From contig CBFHRK010000003.1 of the NCBI GenBank assembly GCA_965658225.1, forward strand, positions 32,915-96,914: 64,000 nt of DNA. Direction: 5' to 3'. Below, piece by piece: positions 15,344 through 23,155 of this stretch. Every line of letters begins with the position of its first letter. The stretch's first letter is position 1. The notes under the pieces were generated by a model. The model was given only the letters and a program-made list of their open reading frames with translations. It had not been told where the DNA came from and ran no database searches. This stretch comes from ECT2AJA-044 sp965658225 (lineage in GTDB: Bacteria; Bacteroidota; Bacteroidia; Flavobacteriales; ECT2AJA-044). The position numbers were made by a program, and so were the translations under genes.

Positions 15344-16819
15344 ATGTCTTTATTGAATTCCAAGAATTTTATCGGTGAGGGCCTCACTTACGACGATGTG
15401 CTTCTCGTACCCAATTACTCAGACGTTCTCCCGAGAGACGTAAGTATTAGCACTCAATTCACGCGAAATATTCGATTAAACGTTCCAATAGTATCTGCTG
15501 CTATGGATACAGTTACGGAATCGAGCATGGCCATTGCAATGGCTCGTGAAGGAGGAATCGGCGTTCTTCACAAGAACATGTCTATTCAGGATCAAGCACG
15601 CGAGGTCAAAAAAGTAAAGCGCGCGGAAAGTGGAATGATTCTAGACCCCGTAACACTTCGAGAAAATGCCTTAGTTGCCGATGCGAAAAACATGATGCGC
15701 GAATTCAGCATTGGTGGGATACCAGTAGTTGACGGAGAAATGAATTTGGTCGGAATTGTTACGAACCGCGATTTGCGATTTGAGAAAAATGATGCTCGTC
15801 CCGTTACTGAAGTAATGACCAAAGAGAATTTAGTAACGACAAATGAAAATACTTCCCTCGAACAAGCGGAAGGTATTCTTCAAGAGCATAAAATTGAAAA
15901 ATTACCTGTAATCAGCAAAGATGGAAAGCTCACAGGGTTAATTACCTATAAAGACATTATTAAACAAAAAGACCAACCGAACTCGAGCAAGGATGAGTAC
16001 GGTAGATTGCGCGTTGCAGCCGGAGTGGGAGTAACGGGCGACGTTTTAGAACGCGTTGAGGCATTGGTGAATAATAATGTCGATGCAATTGTTGTTGATA
16101 CAGCTCATGGACACTCAAAAGGAGTAGCGGAAGTAGTTCGAGAAATTAAAAAAGTATACCCAAATCTAGATATCGTTGTTGGGAATATTGCTACTGCCGA
16201 AGCAGCAAAATTTTTAGTCGAAGCCGGTGCGGATGCAGTGAAAGTGGGCATAGGACCTGGGTCAATTTGTACTACACGCGTAGTAGCCGGTGTTGGAGTT
16301 CCTCAGCTTACGGCTGTAAATATTGTTTCTAAAGCTATTGAAGGCAGCGGAGTGCCTGTGATTGCCGATGGCGGTATCCGTTATACAGGTGATATTGTAA
16401 AAGCCCTAGCGGGCGGAGCACACACGGTTATGCTCGGGTCACTTTTAGCAGGTTCGGAAGAGTCACCCGGTGAAACGGTTATCTATGAAGGTCGCCGATT
16501 CAAAACGTACCGCGGAATGGGCTCTGTTGAAGCGATGAGTGCAGGGTCGAAAGATCGCTACTTCCAAGATGTAGAAGACGATATTAAAAAATTGGTTCCC
16601 GAAGGCATTGTTGGAAGAGTGCCTTTTAAAGGCACCCTAAATGAGGTAATGTATCAGTTTATTGGAGGCTTGCGTGCGGGAATGGGATATAGCGGAGCGA
16701 AGGATCTCGAAACACTTCGCGAAAAAGCACAGTTTGTTAAAATTACGTCTGCCGGCGTACAAGAAAGTCATCCGCACGATGTAACTATTACGCGCGAAGC
16801 ACCGAATTATAGTCGTTGA
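15344..16819 (+). CDS. guaB: IMP dehydrogenase
   Basis: A 491-residue full-length IMPDH. It oxidises IMP to XMP with NAD+, the committed step of GMP synthesis, in the cytosol as a tetramer/octamer. The N-terminal part (GLTYDDVLLVPNYSDVLP, then AAMDTVTESSMA) belongs to the TIM barrel. Residues of about 95-210 form the Bateman module of two CBS domains. The barrel resumes with VVDTAHGHSKGV, VGIGPGSICTTR containing catalytic Cys309, and GGIRYTGDIVKALAGGA. The mobile flap includes YRGMGSVEAM, and the K+/dimer region ends GGLRAGMGYSGAKD. Monocistronic, with a TATCTTTG promoter box at 15307-15314. No purine riboswitch was recognised in the leader. Confidence 0.98.
   Translation: MSLLNSKNFIGEGLTYDDVLLVPNYSDVLPRDVSISTQFTRNIRLNVPIVSAAMDTVTESSMAIAMAREGGIGVLHKNMSIQDQAREVKKVKRAESGMILDPVTLRENALVADAKNMMREFSIGGIPVVDGEMNLVGIVTNRDLRFEKNDARPVTEVMTKENLVTTNENTSLEQAEGILQEHKIEKLPVISKDGKLTGLITYKDIIKQKDQPNSSKDEYGRLRVAAGVGVTGDVLERVEALVNNNVDAIVVDTAHGHSKGVAEVVREIKKVYPNLDIVVGNIATAEAAKFLVEAGADAVKVGIGPGSICTTRVVAGVGVPQLTAVNIVSKAIEGSGVPVIADGGIRYTGDIVKALAGGAHTVMLGSLLAGSEESPGETVIYEGRRFKTYRGMGSVEAMSAGSKDRYFQDVEDDIKKLVPEGIVGRVPFKGTLNEVMYQFIGGLRAGMGYSGAKDLETLREKAQFVKITSAGVQESHPHDVTITREAPNYSR
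16403..16414 (+). repeat. Dispersed hairpin-like element (4-bp core)
   Basis: GCCC-TAGC-GGGC then GGAG inside guaB. The encoded ALAGGA is conserved in IMPDH, so protein constraint alone could explain it. Confidence 0.3.
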
Positions 16820-16838
16820 GAAAAACAGACTCATTGTT

Positions 16839-16846
16839 TATTTTAG
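16839..16846 (+). promoter_or_regulatory. Candidate -7 box (TATTTTAG) of the PPIase operon
   Basis: One mismatch to TAnnTTTG, 18 bp upstream of the ATG at 16865. Confidence 0.4.
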
Positions 16847-16864
16847 CGCGCTGAATACAAAAAA

Positions 16865-18808
16865 ATGGATTTAAAGATGAAGAGATTAGTATTGCTATTT
16901 ACGGTTGTATGTGCATTTATAGCCCAAGGTCAAAATGATCCTGTTCTTATGACTTTAGAAGGAGATAGCATTTACCTATCAGAGTTTGAACATGTGTATA
17001 ATAAGAATCGGAATACACCGACTGCTGAAGTTAAAACTCCAGAAGAATACCTAGAGCTTTTTATCAACTTTAAACTCAAAGTGAAAGCCGCAGAAGATGC
17101 GGGTCTCGACACAATGCCTCGTTTTGAACGCGAATTGAATGGCTATCGGGAAGATTTAGCTCGCCCCTACTTAAACGATTCTGAAGTAACGGAGGCACTG
17201 GTAGAAGAGGCTTTTGAGCGCCTTCAATATGAAGTGAGCGCGAAACATATTCTTTTCAAATTAGAAAGAACCGCAACTCCTGAAGATACCTTACGCGCTT
17301 ATCAAAACGCTATGGCCGTTCGAGATAAAATTCTAAAGGGTGCCAGTTTTACCGATATGGCCCTTGAGTTTTCTGCCGATCCGTCGGCAAAGGAAAATTT
17401 TGGTGACTTGGGTTATTTTTCGGCTTTGTATATGGTTTATCCTTTTGAAACGGCAGCCTATACTACGCCCATTGGAGAGGTAAGTATGCCCGTTCGTACG
17501 CGTTTTGGATATCACTTAATTCAAGTGACCGATAAACGACCCGCTCGAGGAGAAGTAAAAGTGGCTCACATACTTGTAAAAGTTTCACCAGAAGCGGACT
17601 CTTTAATGATTTACAATGCAGAGAAAAAGGCTAATGAAGTACTAGATAAAGCCTTAGCAGGAGAGCCTTTTAGAATTTTAGCTTCTCAATACAGTGACGA
17701 CAAAACGACCGGCCCATCGGGAGGAGACTTGCCGTGGTTTGGTTCAGGTGTTATGGTAGACTCTTTCGATGAAGCGGCTTTTTCCCTTGACACTATTGGC
17801 GAAATTGGCGGTCCATTCCGCACACAATTCGGGTTTCATATTATCAAATTAGTGGATAAGAAGGGGCCTCCTAGTCGAGAACAAAACGACTACGAAATTC
17901 GACGAAAAATTAAAGGCGATAGCCGTTCAGAAAAAAGTGAGCAAACAGTTTTAAATAGACTTGAGAAGAAATACGAGCCAACCATTTACGAAAAGAATGT
18001 GCTCGGGCTTTCTAAAGCTTTGGATATTAAGATTAAACAGAAAAGTTGGAAGCCAGAGGTTGCCGAGGGTATGACGAAACCCGTACTTGTAATAGCGGAT
18101 AGAACCCTTACTCAATACGATTTTGCCCTTTTCTTAGGACGTTACCAGTATACCGAAATAGTTTACGACGAATACGACCGTACCTTGCTCGCCGCATTTG
18201 ATCAATTCTACGATAAAGAATTGTTAGCGTATGAAAATGACCATCTAGAAGAAAATCACGAAGACTTTAAACTCTTAATGAAAGAATACCGAGACGGGAT
18301 TCTCTTGTTTGAATTAATGGACGATGAGGTTTGGTCGAAGGCGATGAGAGACTCGGCCGGATTAGCGGACTTTTATGAAGCGAACAAGATGAATTACATG
18401 TGGTCTGAACGAGTGAATGCGAAAGTTCATACAGCTACTGATCCTGCGGTAGCAGCAAAAATCTACAAGTATTTGAGTAAAGGGAAAACTACCGAATGGA
18501 TCTCAGAGAAATTGAACGAGGAAAGCAATCTCGCCTATCAATACGAAGAAGGTACTTACACTCATGAGGATTTCCCTGCTAAAGATTTGCCATGGACGGT
18601 CGGATTAAGCGATGTACAAGAAACGGCTCGTGGATATCAAGTGTTTGAAATAACCGAAGTGTTAGCTCCAGCGCCGAAAGAGTTATCTGAAGCGCGAGGA
18701 ATTATCATTTCTGACTATCAAAGAAAACTTGAAAAAGATTGGATCGTGAAACTTAGAAGCGAGTACAACTACACCGTTAGTTCTAAAGTGCTCGAACAGG
18801 TTAAATAA
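16865..18808 (+). CDS. Periplasmic peptidylprolyl isomerase with two parvulin (PpiC) domains
   Basis: A 647-residue exported folding factor. After the signal peptide (MKRLVLLFTVVCAFIAQGQ from the second ATG at 16877; the first ATG adds four residues) comes a SurA-like chaperone segment to about residue 115. Two parvulin domains follow: the first from SAKHILFKLE to FGYHLIQVTDKRP, the second from VKVAHILVKVSPE to FGFHIIKLVDKK. The C-terminal 300 residues hold no further PPIase signature. Parvulins isomerise X-Pro bonds and, like SurA, escort outer-membrane proteins across the periplasm. First of three consecutive SurA/PpiC-type genes; the next begins on the last base of its stop. This triplet followed by a MoxR ATPase is a common Bacteroidota arrangement. 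Confidence 0.9.
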   Translation: MDLKMKRLVLLFTVVCAFIAQGQNDPVLMTLEGDSIYLSEFEHVYNKNRNTPTAEVKTPEEYLELFINFKLKVKAAEDAGLDTMPRFERELNGYREDLARPYLNDSEVTEALVEEAFERLQYEVSAKHILFKLERTATPEDTLRAYQNAMAVRDKILKGASFTDMALEFSADPSAKENFGDLGYFSALYMVYPFETAAYTTPIGEVSMPVRTRFGYHLIQVTDKRPARGEVKVAHILVKVSPEADSLMIYNAEKKANEVLDKALAGEPFRILASQYSDDKTTGPSGGDLPWFGSGVMVDSFDEAAFSLDTIGEIGGPFRTQFGFHIIKLVDKKGPPSREQNDYEIRRKIKGDSRSEKSEQTVLNRLEKKYEPTIYEKNVLGLSKALDIKIKQKSWKPEVAEGMTKPVLVIADRTLTQYDFALFLGRYQYTEIVYDEYDRTLLAAFDQFYDKELLAYENDHLEENHEDFKLLMKEYRDGILLFELMDDEVWSKAMRDSAGLADFYEANKMNYMWSERVNAKVHTATDPAVAAKIYKYLSKGKTTEWISEKLNEESNLAYQYEEGTYTHEDFPAKDLPWTVGLSDVQETARGYQVFEITEVLAPAPKELSEARGIIISDYQRKLEKDWIVKLRSEYNYTVSSKVLEQVK

Positions 18809-19662
18809 TGAGTCCTTTTCTTCGAATTATAACCGTACTTTTTTTATTTCCGGCAGCAGGATGTCAGCTCTTCCAAGAAACAAATCATTCCGATGCCGTT
18901 GCTCGGGTGGGTGAAGAGTTCTTGTATCGGTCCGATTTGGATGAAATTTTAGTGCCGGGATTATCGCCAGAAGACTCTGCAACAATTGCATACAATTATA
19001 TTTATAATTGGGCGCGCAAACGTTTAGTGCTAAAAAAAGCTGAGCTTAATTTAAGTGAAAATGAAAAGGACGTCGATCGATTGGTTGAGGAATACCGCAA
19101 CAGTTTAGTTCGTTCTTTGTACGAGAAAAAGCTTATTGCCGAATACCTCGATACGGCGATTACCGATGATCAAATCGAACGGTACTACAATGAAAACAAG
19201 CAGAATTTTGAATTGAAAGAGAACATCGTGCGTGTTGAATACTATAAATTTGATCCGCAGTCGCCTGACTTGTCAAAATTCAAAGGCTGGTTCAGATCCG
19301 GCCGTGAGGCCGATAAAGAAAAGCGAACGGAGTACGCACTTAACTATGCCGCCGAACACTATTTACACGACTCGACTTGGATATCCTACATGGATCTTGT
19401 TTCCCGTGTTCCACTGCAGGCGTATAATCAAGAACAGTTTCTTAGAAATAATCGATTTGTTGAAATCAACGATTCCACAGCCGTCTATTTTATTCAAATT
19501 TTAGAGTATAAAACGGAAAATAATCATTCTCCGCTCGAGTACGTGCACCCGACGATCAAGAACATTATCTTGCATCAGCGGAAACTCGACTTAATAAAGG
19601 AGATGGAAAACCGTTTATACGAAGATGCCCAAAAACGGAACGAGTTTGAGATTTACGAATAA
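18808..19662 (+). CDS. SurA-like periplasmic lipoprotein, PPIase domain degenerate or absent
   Basis: A 284-residue lipoprotein: the signal ends in a lipobox (LFLFPAAGC), so the cysteine near residue 19 is probably lipidated. The mature N-terminus (AVARVGEEFLYRSDLDEIL) and the helical segment to about residue 120 resemble the SurA/PrsA chaperone fold. The part where a parvulin domain would be lacks the usual AxHIL and GGDLG motifs. It may therefore be a pure chaperone partner of its neighbours. It overlaps the upstream stop by 1 nt and the downstream gene by 38 nt, so translation of the three is coupled. A minus-oriented hairpin element lies at 19299-19312. Confidence 0.75.
   Translation: MSPFLRIITVLFLFPAAGCQLFQETNHSDAVARVGEEFLYRSDLDEILVPGLSPEDSATIAYNYIYNWARKRLVLKKAELNLSENEKDVDRLVEEYRNSLVRSLYEKKLIAEYLDTAITDDQIERYYNENKQNFELKENIVRVEYYKFDPQSPDLSKFKGWFRSGREADKEKRTEYALNYAAEHYLHDSTWISYMDLVSRVPLQAYNQEQFLRNNRFVEINDSTAVYFIQILEYKTENNHSPLEYVHPTIKNIILHQRKLDLIKEMENRLYEDAQKRNEFEIYE
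19299..19312 (-). repeat. Dispersed hairpin element
   Basis: Minus-strand CGGCC-TCAC-GGCCG then GATC; antisense to codons for SGREAD. Confidence 0.55.
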
Positions 19663-20998
19663 GCCCTTTTTTATATTCTTTTTTTTATCGGCCTTCACGG
19701 CCGGATGGGCACAGCCTAGCGGTCAAATTATAGACCAAGTAGTGGCTGTGGTGGGTAGTTACAAAGTGCTTCAATCCGATGTTGAAAACCAATACTTTCA
19801 GTATAAGAATCAAGGTTATACCGAAGCTACGCTTACCCGTTGTCAGGTTTTTGAGGACCTTATGTTCGAGAAATTACTTCTGAACCAGGCCGTAATTGAT
19901 TCAGTTGAGGTTTCTGACGAACAAGTGGAAGGAGAAATGGACCGTCGTCTCGCCGCTTTGGAAGCGCAAATTGGCTCCATTCAAAAGTTAGAAGAATTTT
20001 ACGGAGAAAGTATTGTCGAGATCAAAGAAGAAATGCGGTCCTCGATGAAAAATCAGTTGACGGCGCAAAGAATGCAGGGTGAAATTATGGGAGACGTAAC
20101 CGTGACCCCATCAGAGGTTCGCAGATTCTTCAAAGAAATTCCACGAGATAGCTTACCCCTCATTAATTCGGAAGTGGAAGTTGCTCAGATTGTGCGTTTT
20201 CCTGAGGTGCGCGAAGAAGCGAAAACAGCGGCTATTGATGAACTGCGAAATATTAAGGACCGTATAGACAAGGGTTCTAAATTTTCGACGATGGCCATTT
20301 TGTACTCTGAGGATCCTGGATCATCCAAGAACGGAGGTCTATACGAAGGCGTAAAACGCGGGCAATTTGTCAAGGAATTTGAAGGCGTAGCATTTGCCCT
20401 TGAACCAGGAGAGGTGTCGGATGTTTTCGAAACCAATTTCGGCTATCATATTTGTCAACTCGTTGCAAAAAGAGGTCAAGAAATTGATGTTCGACATATC
20501 CTCATGGTGCCCAAAATTAGTCCTCAAGATCTAGAAGAAGCTCAGTATTTCTTGGATAGTTTGAAAGTGATTATCAATGATGGTATTTTAAGCTTCGAAG
20601 AAGCCGCGATGGAATATTCGGGGGATAAAGACACCAAAAACAATGGTGGTTTGTTGGTAAACCCGGCAACTGCGGATACAAAATTCGAGATTTCCGAACT
20701 CGATCGTTCCGTTTACTTTACCATAGAGGACGTGAACGTAGGCGAAATAGCCGGTCCTATCATTTACCAAACGCCTAATGGTCAACAAGGATTTCGATTG
20801 GTTCAGTTAATTAGCAGGTCGGAACCACATCGCGCCAATTTGAAAGACGACTATCAGCGTTTGCAGAATATGGCAACGCAAAAGAAACAATCAGATATAA
20901 CCAGAGAATGGGTCGATTCGAGGTTAAATGACACCTACGTGCGCGTAATGTCGAACTATTTGGATTGCTCATTTGATTACAATTGGAATAAGAAATAA
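19625..20998 (+). CDS. SurA-like peptidylprolyl isomerase
   Basis: A 457-residue SurA homologue, the periplasmic chaperone for outer-membrane beta-barrel proteins. Signal peptide region FFIFFFLSAFTAGWAQ follows a short basic N-terminus. The SurA N-domain is recognisable (QIIDQVVAVVGSYKVLQSDVENQYFQY). Two parvulin domains follow, the first around EVAQIVRFPE to FGYHICQLVAKRG with SEDPGSSKNGGLYEG, the second from IDVRHILMVPKIS with YSGDKDTKNNGGLL. Length is close to E. coli SurA (428). The start at 19625 overlaps the previous gene by 38 bp; no later ATG would keep the signal peptide. The MoxR gene begins 4 bp after its stop. A hairpin element sits in the signal peptide codons (19689-19703). Confidence 0.9.
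   Translation: MPKNGTSLRFTNKPFFIFFFLSAFTAGWAQPSGQIIDQVVAVVGSYKVLQSDVENQYFQYKNQGYTEATLTRCQVFEDLMFEKLLLNQAVIDSVEVSDEQVEGEMDRRLAALEAQIGSIQKLEEFYGESIVEIKEEMRSSMKNQLTAQRMQGEIMGDVTVTPSEVRRFFKEIPRDSLPLINSEVEVAQIVRFPEVREEAKTAAIDELRNIKDRIDKGSKFSTMAILYSEDPGSSKNGGLYEGVKRGQFVKEFEGVAFALEPGEVSDVFETNFGYHICQLVAKRGQEIDVRHILMVPKISPQDLEEAQYFLDSLKVIINDGILSFEEAAMEYSGDKDTKNNGGLLVNPATADTKFEISELDRSVYFTIEDVNVGEIAGPIIYQTPNGQQGFRLVQLISRSEPHRANLKDDYQRLQNMATQKKQSDITREWVDSRLNDTYVRVMSNYLDCSFDYNWNKK
19689..19703 (+). repeat. Dispersed hairpin element
   Basis: CGGCC-TTCAC-GGCCG then GATG; codes AFTAGW within the SurA-like signal peptide. Confidence 0.55.
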
Positions 20999-21002
20999 CA
21001 CT

Positions 21003-21965
21003 ATGTCAAATCAGTCGGACGTTGCGGCAGTAGATGCCCTCGTAGGTCAATACGATACTCTTAAGAAAGAAATTGGGAAAGTCATTATCGGACAAGACGA
21101 AGTCGTTCGAGACGTGATCATTTCGATATTTAGTAAAGGTCATTGCCTACTAGTAGGTGTACCGGGGTTGGCAAAAACCCTTCTTGTAAATACCATTTCC
21201 GACGCCTTGGGATTGTCTTTCAACCGAATTCAATTTACGCCGGATTTGATGCCGAGTGATATTATTGGTTCAGAGATTTTGGGAGAAGATCGTCACTTTA
21301 AATTTGTTAAAGGACCTTTATTTGCCAACATCATTTTGGCAGATGAGATCAACAGAACCCCTCCCAAAACGCAGTCGGCCTTACTAGAAGCGATGCAGGA
21401 AAAAGCAGTAACTGCTGCCGGTCATAGATACGCTCTTCAGGAACCTTTCTTTGTACTGGCAACTCAGAACCCGATTGAACAAGAAGGAACTTATCCCTTG
21501 CCCGAGGCTCAGCTCGATCGATTCATGTTTAGTATCAAGGTGGTATATCCGAGTTTTGAAGAAGAGGTTCAAATTGTTAAGAATACGACCTCCGATTACC
21601 GTGCGGAAGTAGGTAAAGTATTGAGTGCGGAAGATATACTGAATATTCAGAGCTTGATCCGACGTATTCCGGTAAGCGACAACGTGATGGAATACGCCGT
21701 TCGTTTGGCGGCCAGTACTCGTCCGGCCGAGCAGGCCGCTCCCGATATGGTGAAAAAATACTTGAGCTGGGGTGCGGGTCCAAGAGCTTCGCAGAACCTT
21801 ATTTTAGGGGCAAAAACACATGCTGCCTTAAACGGAAAATATGCGCCGGATCAAGAAGATGTTCGTGCCGTTGCTTTTGCTATTCTTCGTCACAGAATAG
21901 TGAAGAACTACAAAGCAGAGGCAGAGGGAATTTCTGAGGAGCAGATCATTACCGATTTATTCTGA
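21003..21965 (+). CDS. MoxR-family AAA+ ATPase
   Basis: A 320-residue AAA+ ATPase of the MoxR/RavA clade. Visible motifs are Walker A as VGVPGLAKTLLV (about residues 50-61), Walker B ILADEINRTPPKTQSALLEAM with the MoxR-type insert, sensor 1 LATQNPIEQEGTYPLPEAQLDRFM, and a C-terminal lid domain. MoxR proteins act as chaperones that load metals or assemble complexes, usually with von Willebrand A-domain partners and a DUF58 protein. None of these partners follows here; a radical-SAM gene lies 45 bp downstream. The ATG at 21003 is preferred: an in-frame ATG at 20973 lies inside the preceding gene and would add ten unconserved residues. Part of the PPIase operon by 4-bp spacing. Confidence 0.93.
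   Translation: MSNQSDVAAVDALVGQYDTLKKEIGKVIIGQDEVVRDVIISIFSKGHCLLVGVPGLAKTLLVNTISDALGLSFNRIQFTPDLMPSDIIGSEILGEDRHFKFVKGPLFANIILADEINRTPPKTQSALLEAMQEKAVTAAGHRYALQEPFFVLATQNPIEQEGTYPLPEAQLDRFMFSIKVVYPSFEEEVQIVKNTTSDYRAEVGKVLSAEDILNIQSLIRRIPVSDNVMEYAVRLAASTRPAEQAAPDMVKKYLSWGAGPRASQNLILGAKTHAALNGKYAPDQEDVRAVAFAILRHRIVKNYKAEAEGISEEQIITDLF
21725..21737 (-). repeat. Possible dispersed hairpin element (4-bp stem)
   Basis: Minus-strand GGCC-TGCTC-GGCC then GGAC; short, and it may be chance within the moxR gene. Confidence 0.3.
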
Positions 21966-22010
21966 CAAAACTCATAGTTTAGGGAAGTTAAGGGTGCGTT
22001 CTTTGGTCCT

Positions 22011-23033
22011 ATGAAGGAATCATTGCGCGAGCGCTTAAAGAAAAGGTACTACGAGCATCCGGTGGTATGGCCGTTGCTGAAGAAAGCTCAAGAACTCAAC
22101 TATCAGGCTGAATACCAGTTCTATTACAGGCTTCCTAAGAATGGGAATCGTTGTTCTATTCGCGAAATAAACTTGGAGTTTTCGAGCGCCTGCAATCTTC
22201 GTTGTAAGTTTTGCGCACTGGATCATGATAAGCCAAAGCAAACCATGTCCCCTTTAGTATTGCGCCGTTTCCTAGATCAGTTTCTGGAGGATAAAAGATT
22301 CCACTCGGTCCAGAAATTTCAACTGTACAATGGCGGCGAAACTTTGCTTCACCCGAAGCGGCTCGATTTATTGCGAATTATTAAGGAATATCGTGAGCGC
22401 GCCCTAGCGGCCGGATTACCCTTTCCGAAGGTGTCACTTCTCACAAACGGTATGCTTTTGCGCGAAAAACTAGCGAAGACAATTGTAGATGAAGGACTCG
22501 TAGATGAAGTTGGCTTTAGCCTAGACGGTGGAACTCCAGCCGATTTTGAAGATCTCCGAGTGAATGCAAAATGGAAACCCTTTTATGATAATGTGCGTTT
22601 CTTCACCGATTGCGCCAGAAAGAGTGAGAGATCCATTCGAGTTTACGGTATTACTATTGTTCCTGAACCCAGACCACTCGATTATAGCTGGATGCACCCA
22701 GAATTCAAAGAAATAGCAAATTCGTTTGATCATCATGAACTCCGCCGATTACATGATTGGGGTGGGGGAGTAGAGCTCGAATCGGATAATGCAGCGATTA
22801 AGAACTTAAAGCACAAGGGCTGTGAATTACTGATGCATCAAATGGTACTTCTCCCGAATGGCGATGTAACCGTTTGCTGTAATGATTTAAATAGTAAAGG
22901 AGTAGTGGGGAATATTCTCGATAATTCGCTTTGGGAAGTATACCGATCGCAGGAGCGTCGACGTTATTTAGATCTACTCAATCAAGGCAGAAAAGCCGAA
23001 CTGGATTTGTGTAAGGATTGTCAAACCTTCTAA
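22011..23033 (+). CDS. Radical SAM protein with SPASM-type C-terminus
   Basis: A 340-residue radical-SAM enzyme. The [4Fe-4S] motif is CNLRCKFC (C-x3-C-x2-C) at about residue 62, preceded by the typical strand INLEFSSA. LYNGGETLLHP provides the SAM-binding GGE, and GFSLDGGTP is another barrel motif. The C-terminus has a SPASM-like cluster: KGCELLMHQM, VTVCCNDLNSKGVVGNI and LDLCKDC give five or more cysteines for auxiliary Fe-S. Such enzymes modify peptides, tRNA or lipid head groups, and many Bacteroidota members lie near glycan genes. No small precursor peptide gene was seen nearby, so the substrate is unknown. GTTCTTTG just before the ATG is a two-mismatch -7 box, so it may have its own promoter. 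Confidence 0.85.
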   Translation: MKESLRERLKKRYYEHPVVWPLLKKAQELNYQAEYQFYYRLPKNGNRCSIREINLEFSSACNLRCKFCALDHDKPKQTMSPLVLRRFLDQFLEDKRFHSVQKFQLYNGGETLLHPKRLDLLRIIKEYRERALAAGLPFPKVSLLTNGMLLREKLAKTIVDEGLVDEVGFSLDGGTPADFEDLRVNAKWKPFYDNVRFFTDCARKSERSIRVYGITIVPEPRPLDYSWMHPEFKEIANSFDHHELRRLHDWGGGVELESDNAAIKNLKHKGCELLMHQMVLLPNGDVTVCCNDLNSKGVVGNILDNSLWEVYRSQERRRYLDLLNQGRKAELDLCKDCQTF

Positions 23034-23063
23034 AAAAAGAAGGGACAATCTTTCGATTGCCCC
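23032..23063 (-). terminator. Intrinsic terminator of the M1 peptidase gene
   Basis: On the minus strand GGGGCAATC/GATTGTCCC (9 bp including one G-U) with a GAAA loop, followed by CTTC and seven T. It overlaps the stop codon of the radical-SAM gene on the other strand. Confidence 0.8.
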
Positions 23064-23080
23064 TCTAACCAAACCCAGTC

Positions 23081-23103
23081 ATCTATGCGCCTAAAGCATA
23101 GAT
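23081..23103. other. Intergenic hairpin ATCTATGC/GCATAGAT
   Basis: Perfect 8-bp stem with the 7-nt loop GCCTAAA, in the 122-bp interval between the two convergent genes. No T-run follows on either strand, so it is not a classic terminator. Function unknown. Confidence 0.5.
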
Positions 23104-23155
23104 ACTACCATAACGCATAAAGTTTTGAAACGTTGTGTTATTTTGAAAAAAAAAG

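Noticed and set aside
16619..16635. Near-perfect palindrome GTGCCTTTTAAAGGCAC in guaB
   Set aside because: It codes the conserved VPFKGT of IMP dehydrogenase and lacks the loop pattern of the hairpin family; most likely chance.
22400..22413. CGCCC-TAGC-GGCCG in the radical-SAM gene
   Set aside because: One mismatch in the middle of the stem; possibly a decayed member of the hairpin family, but not counted.
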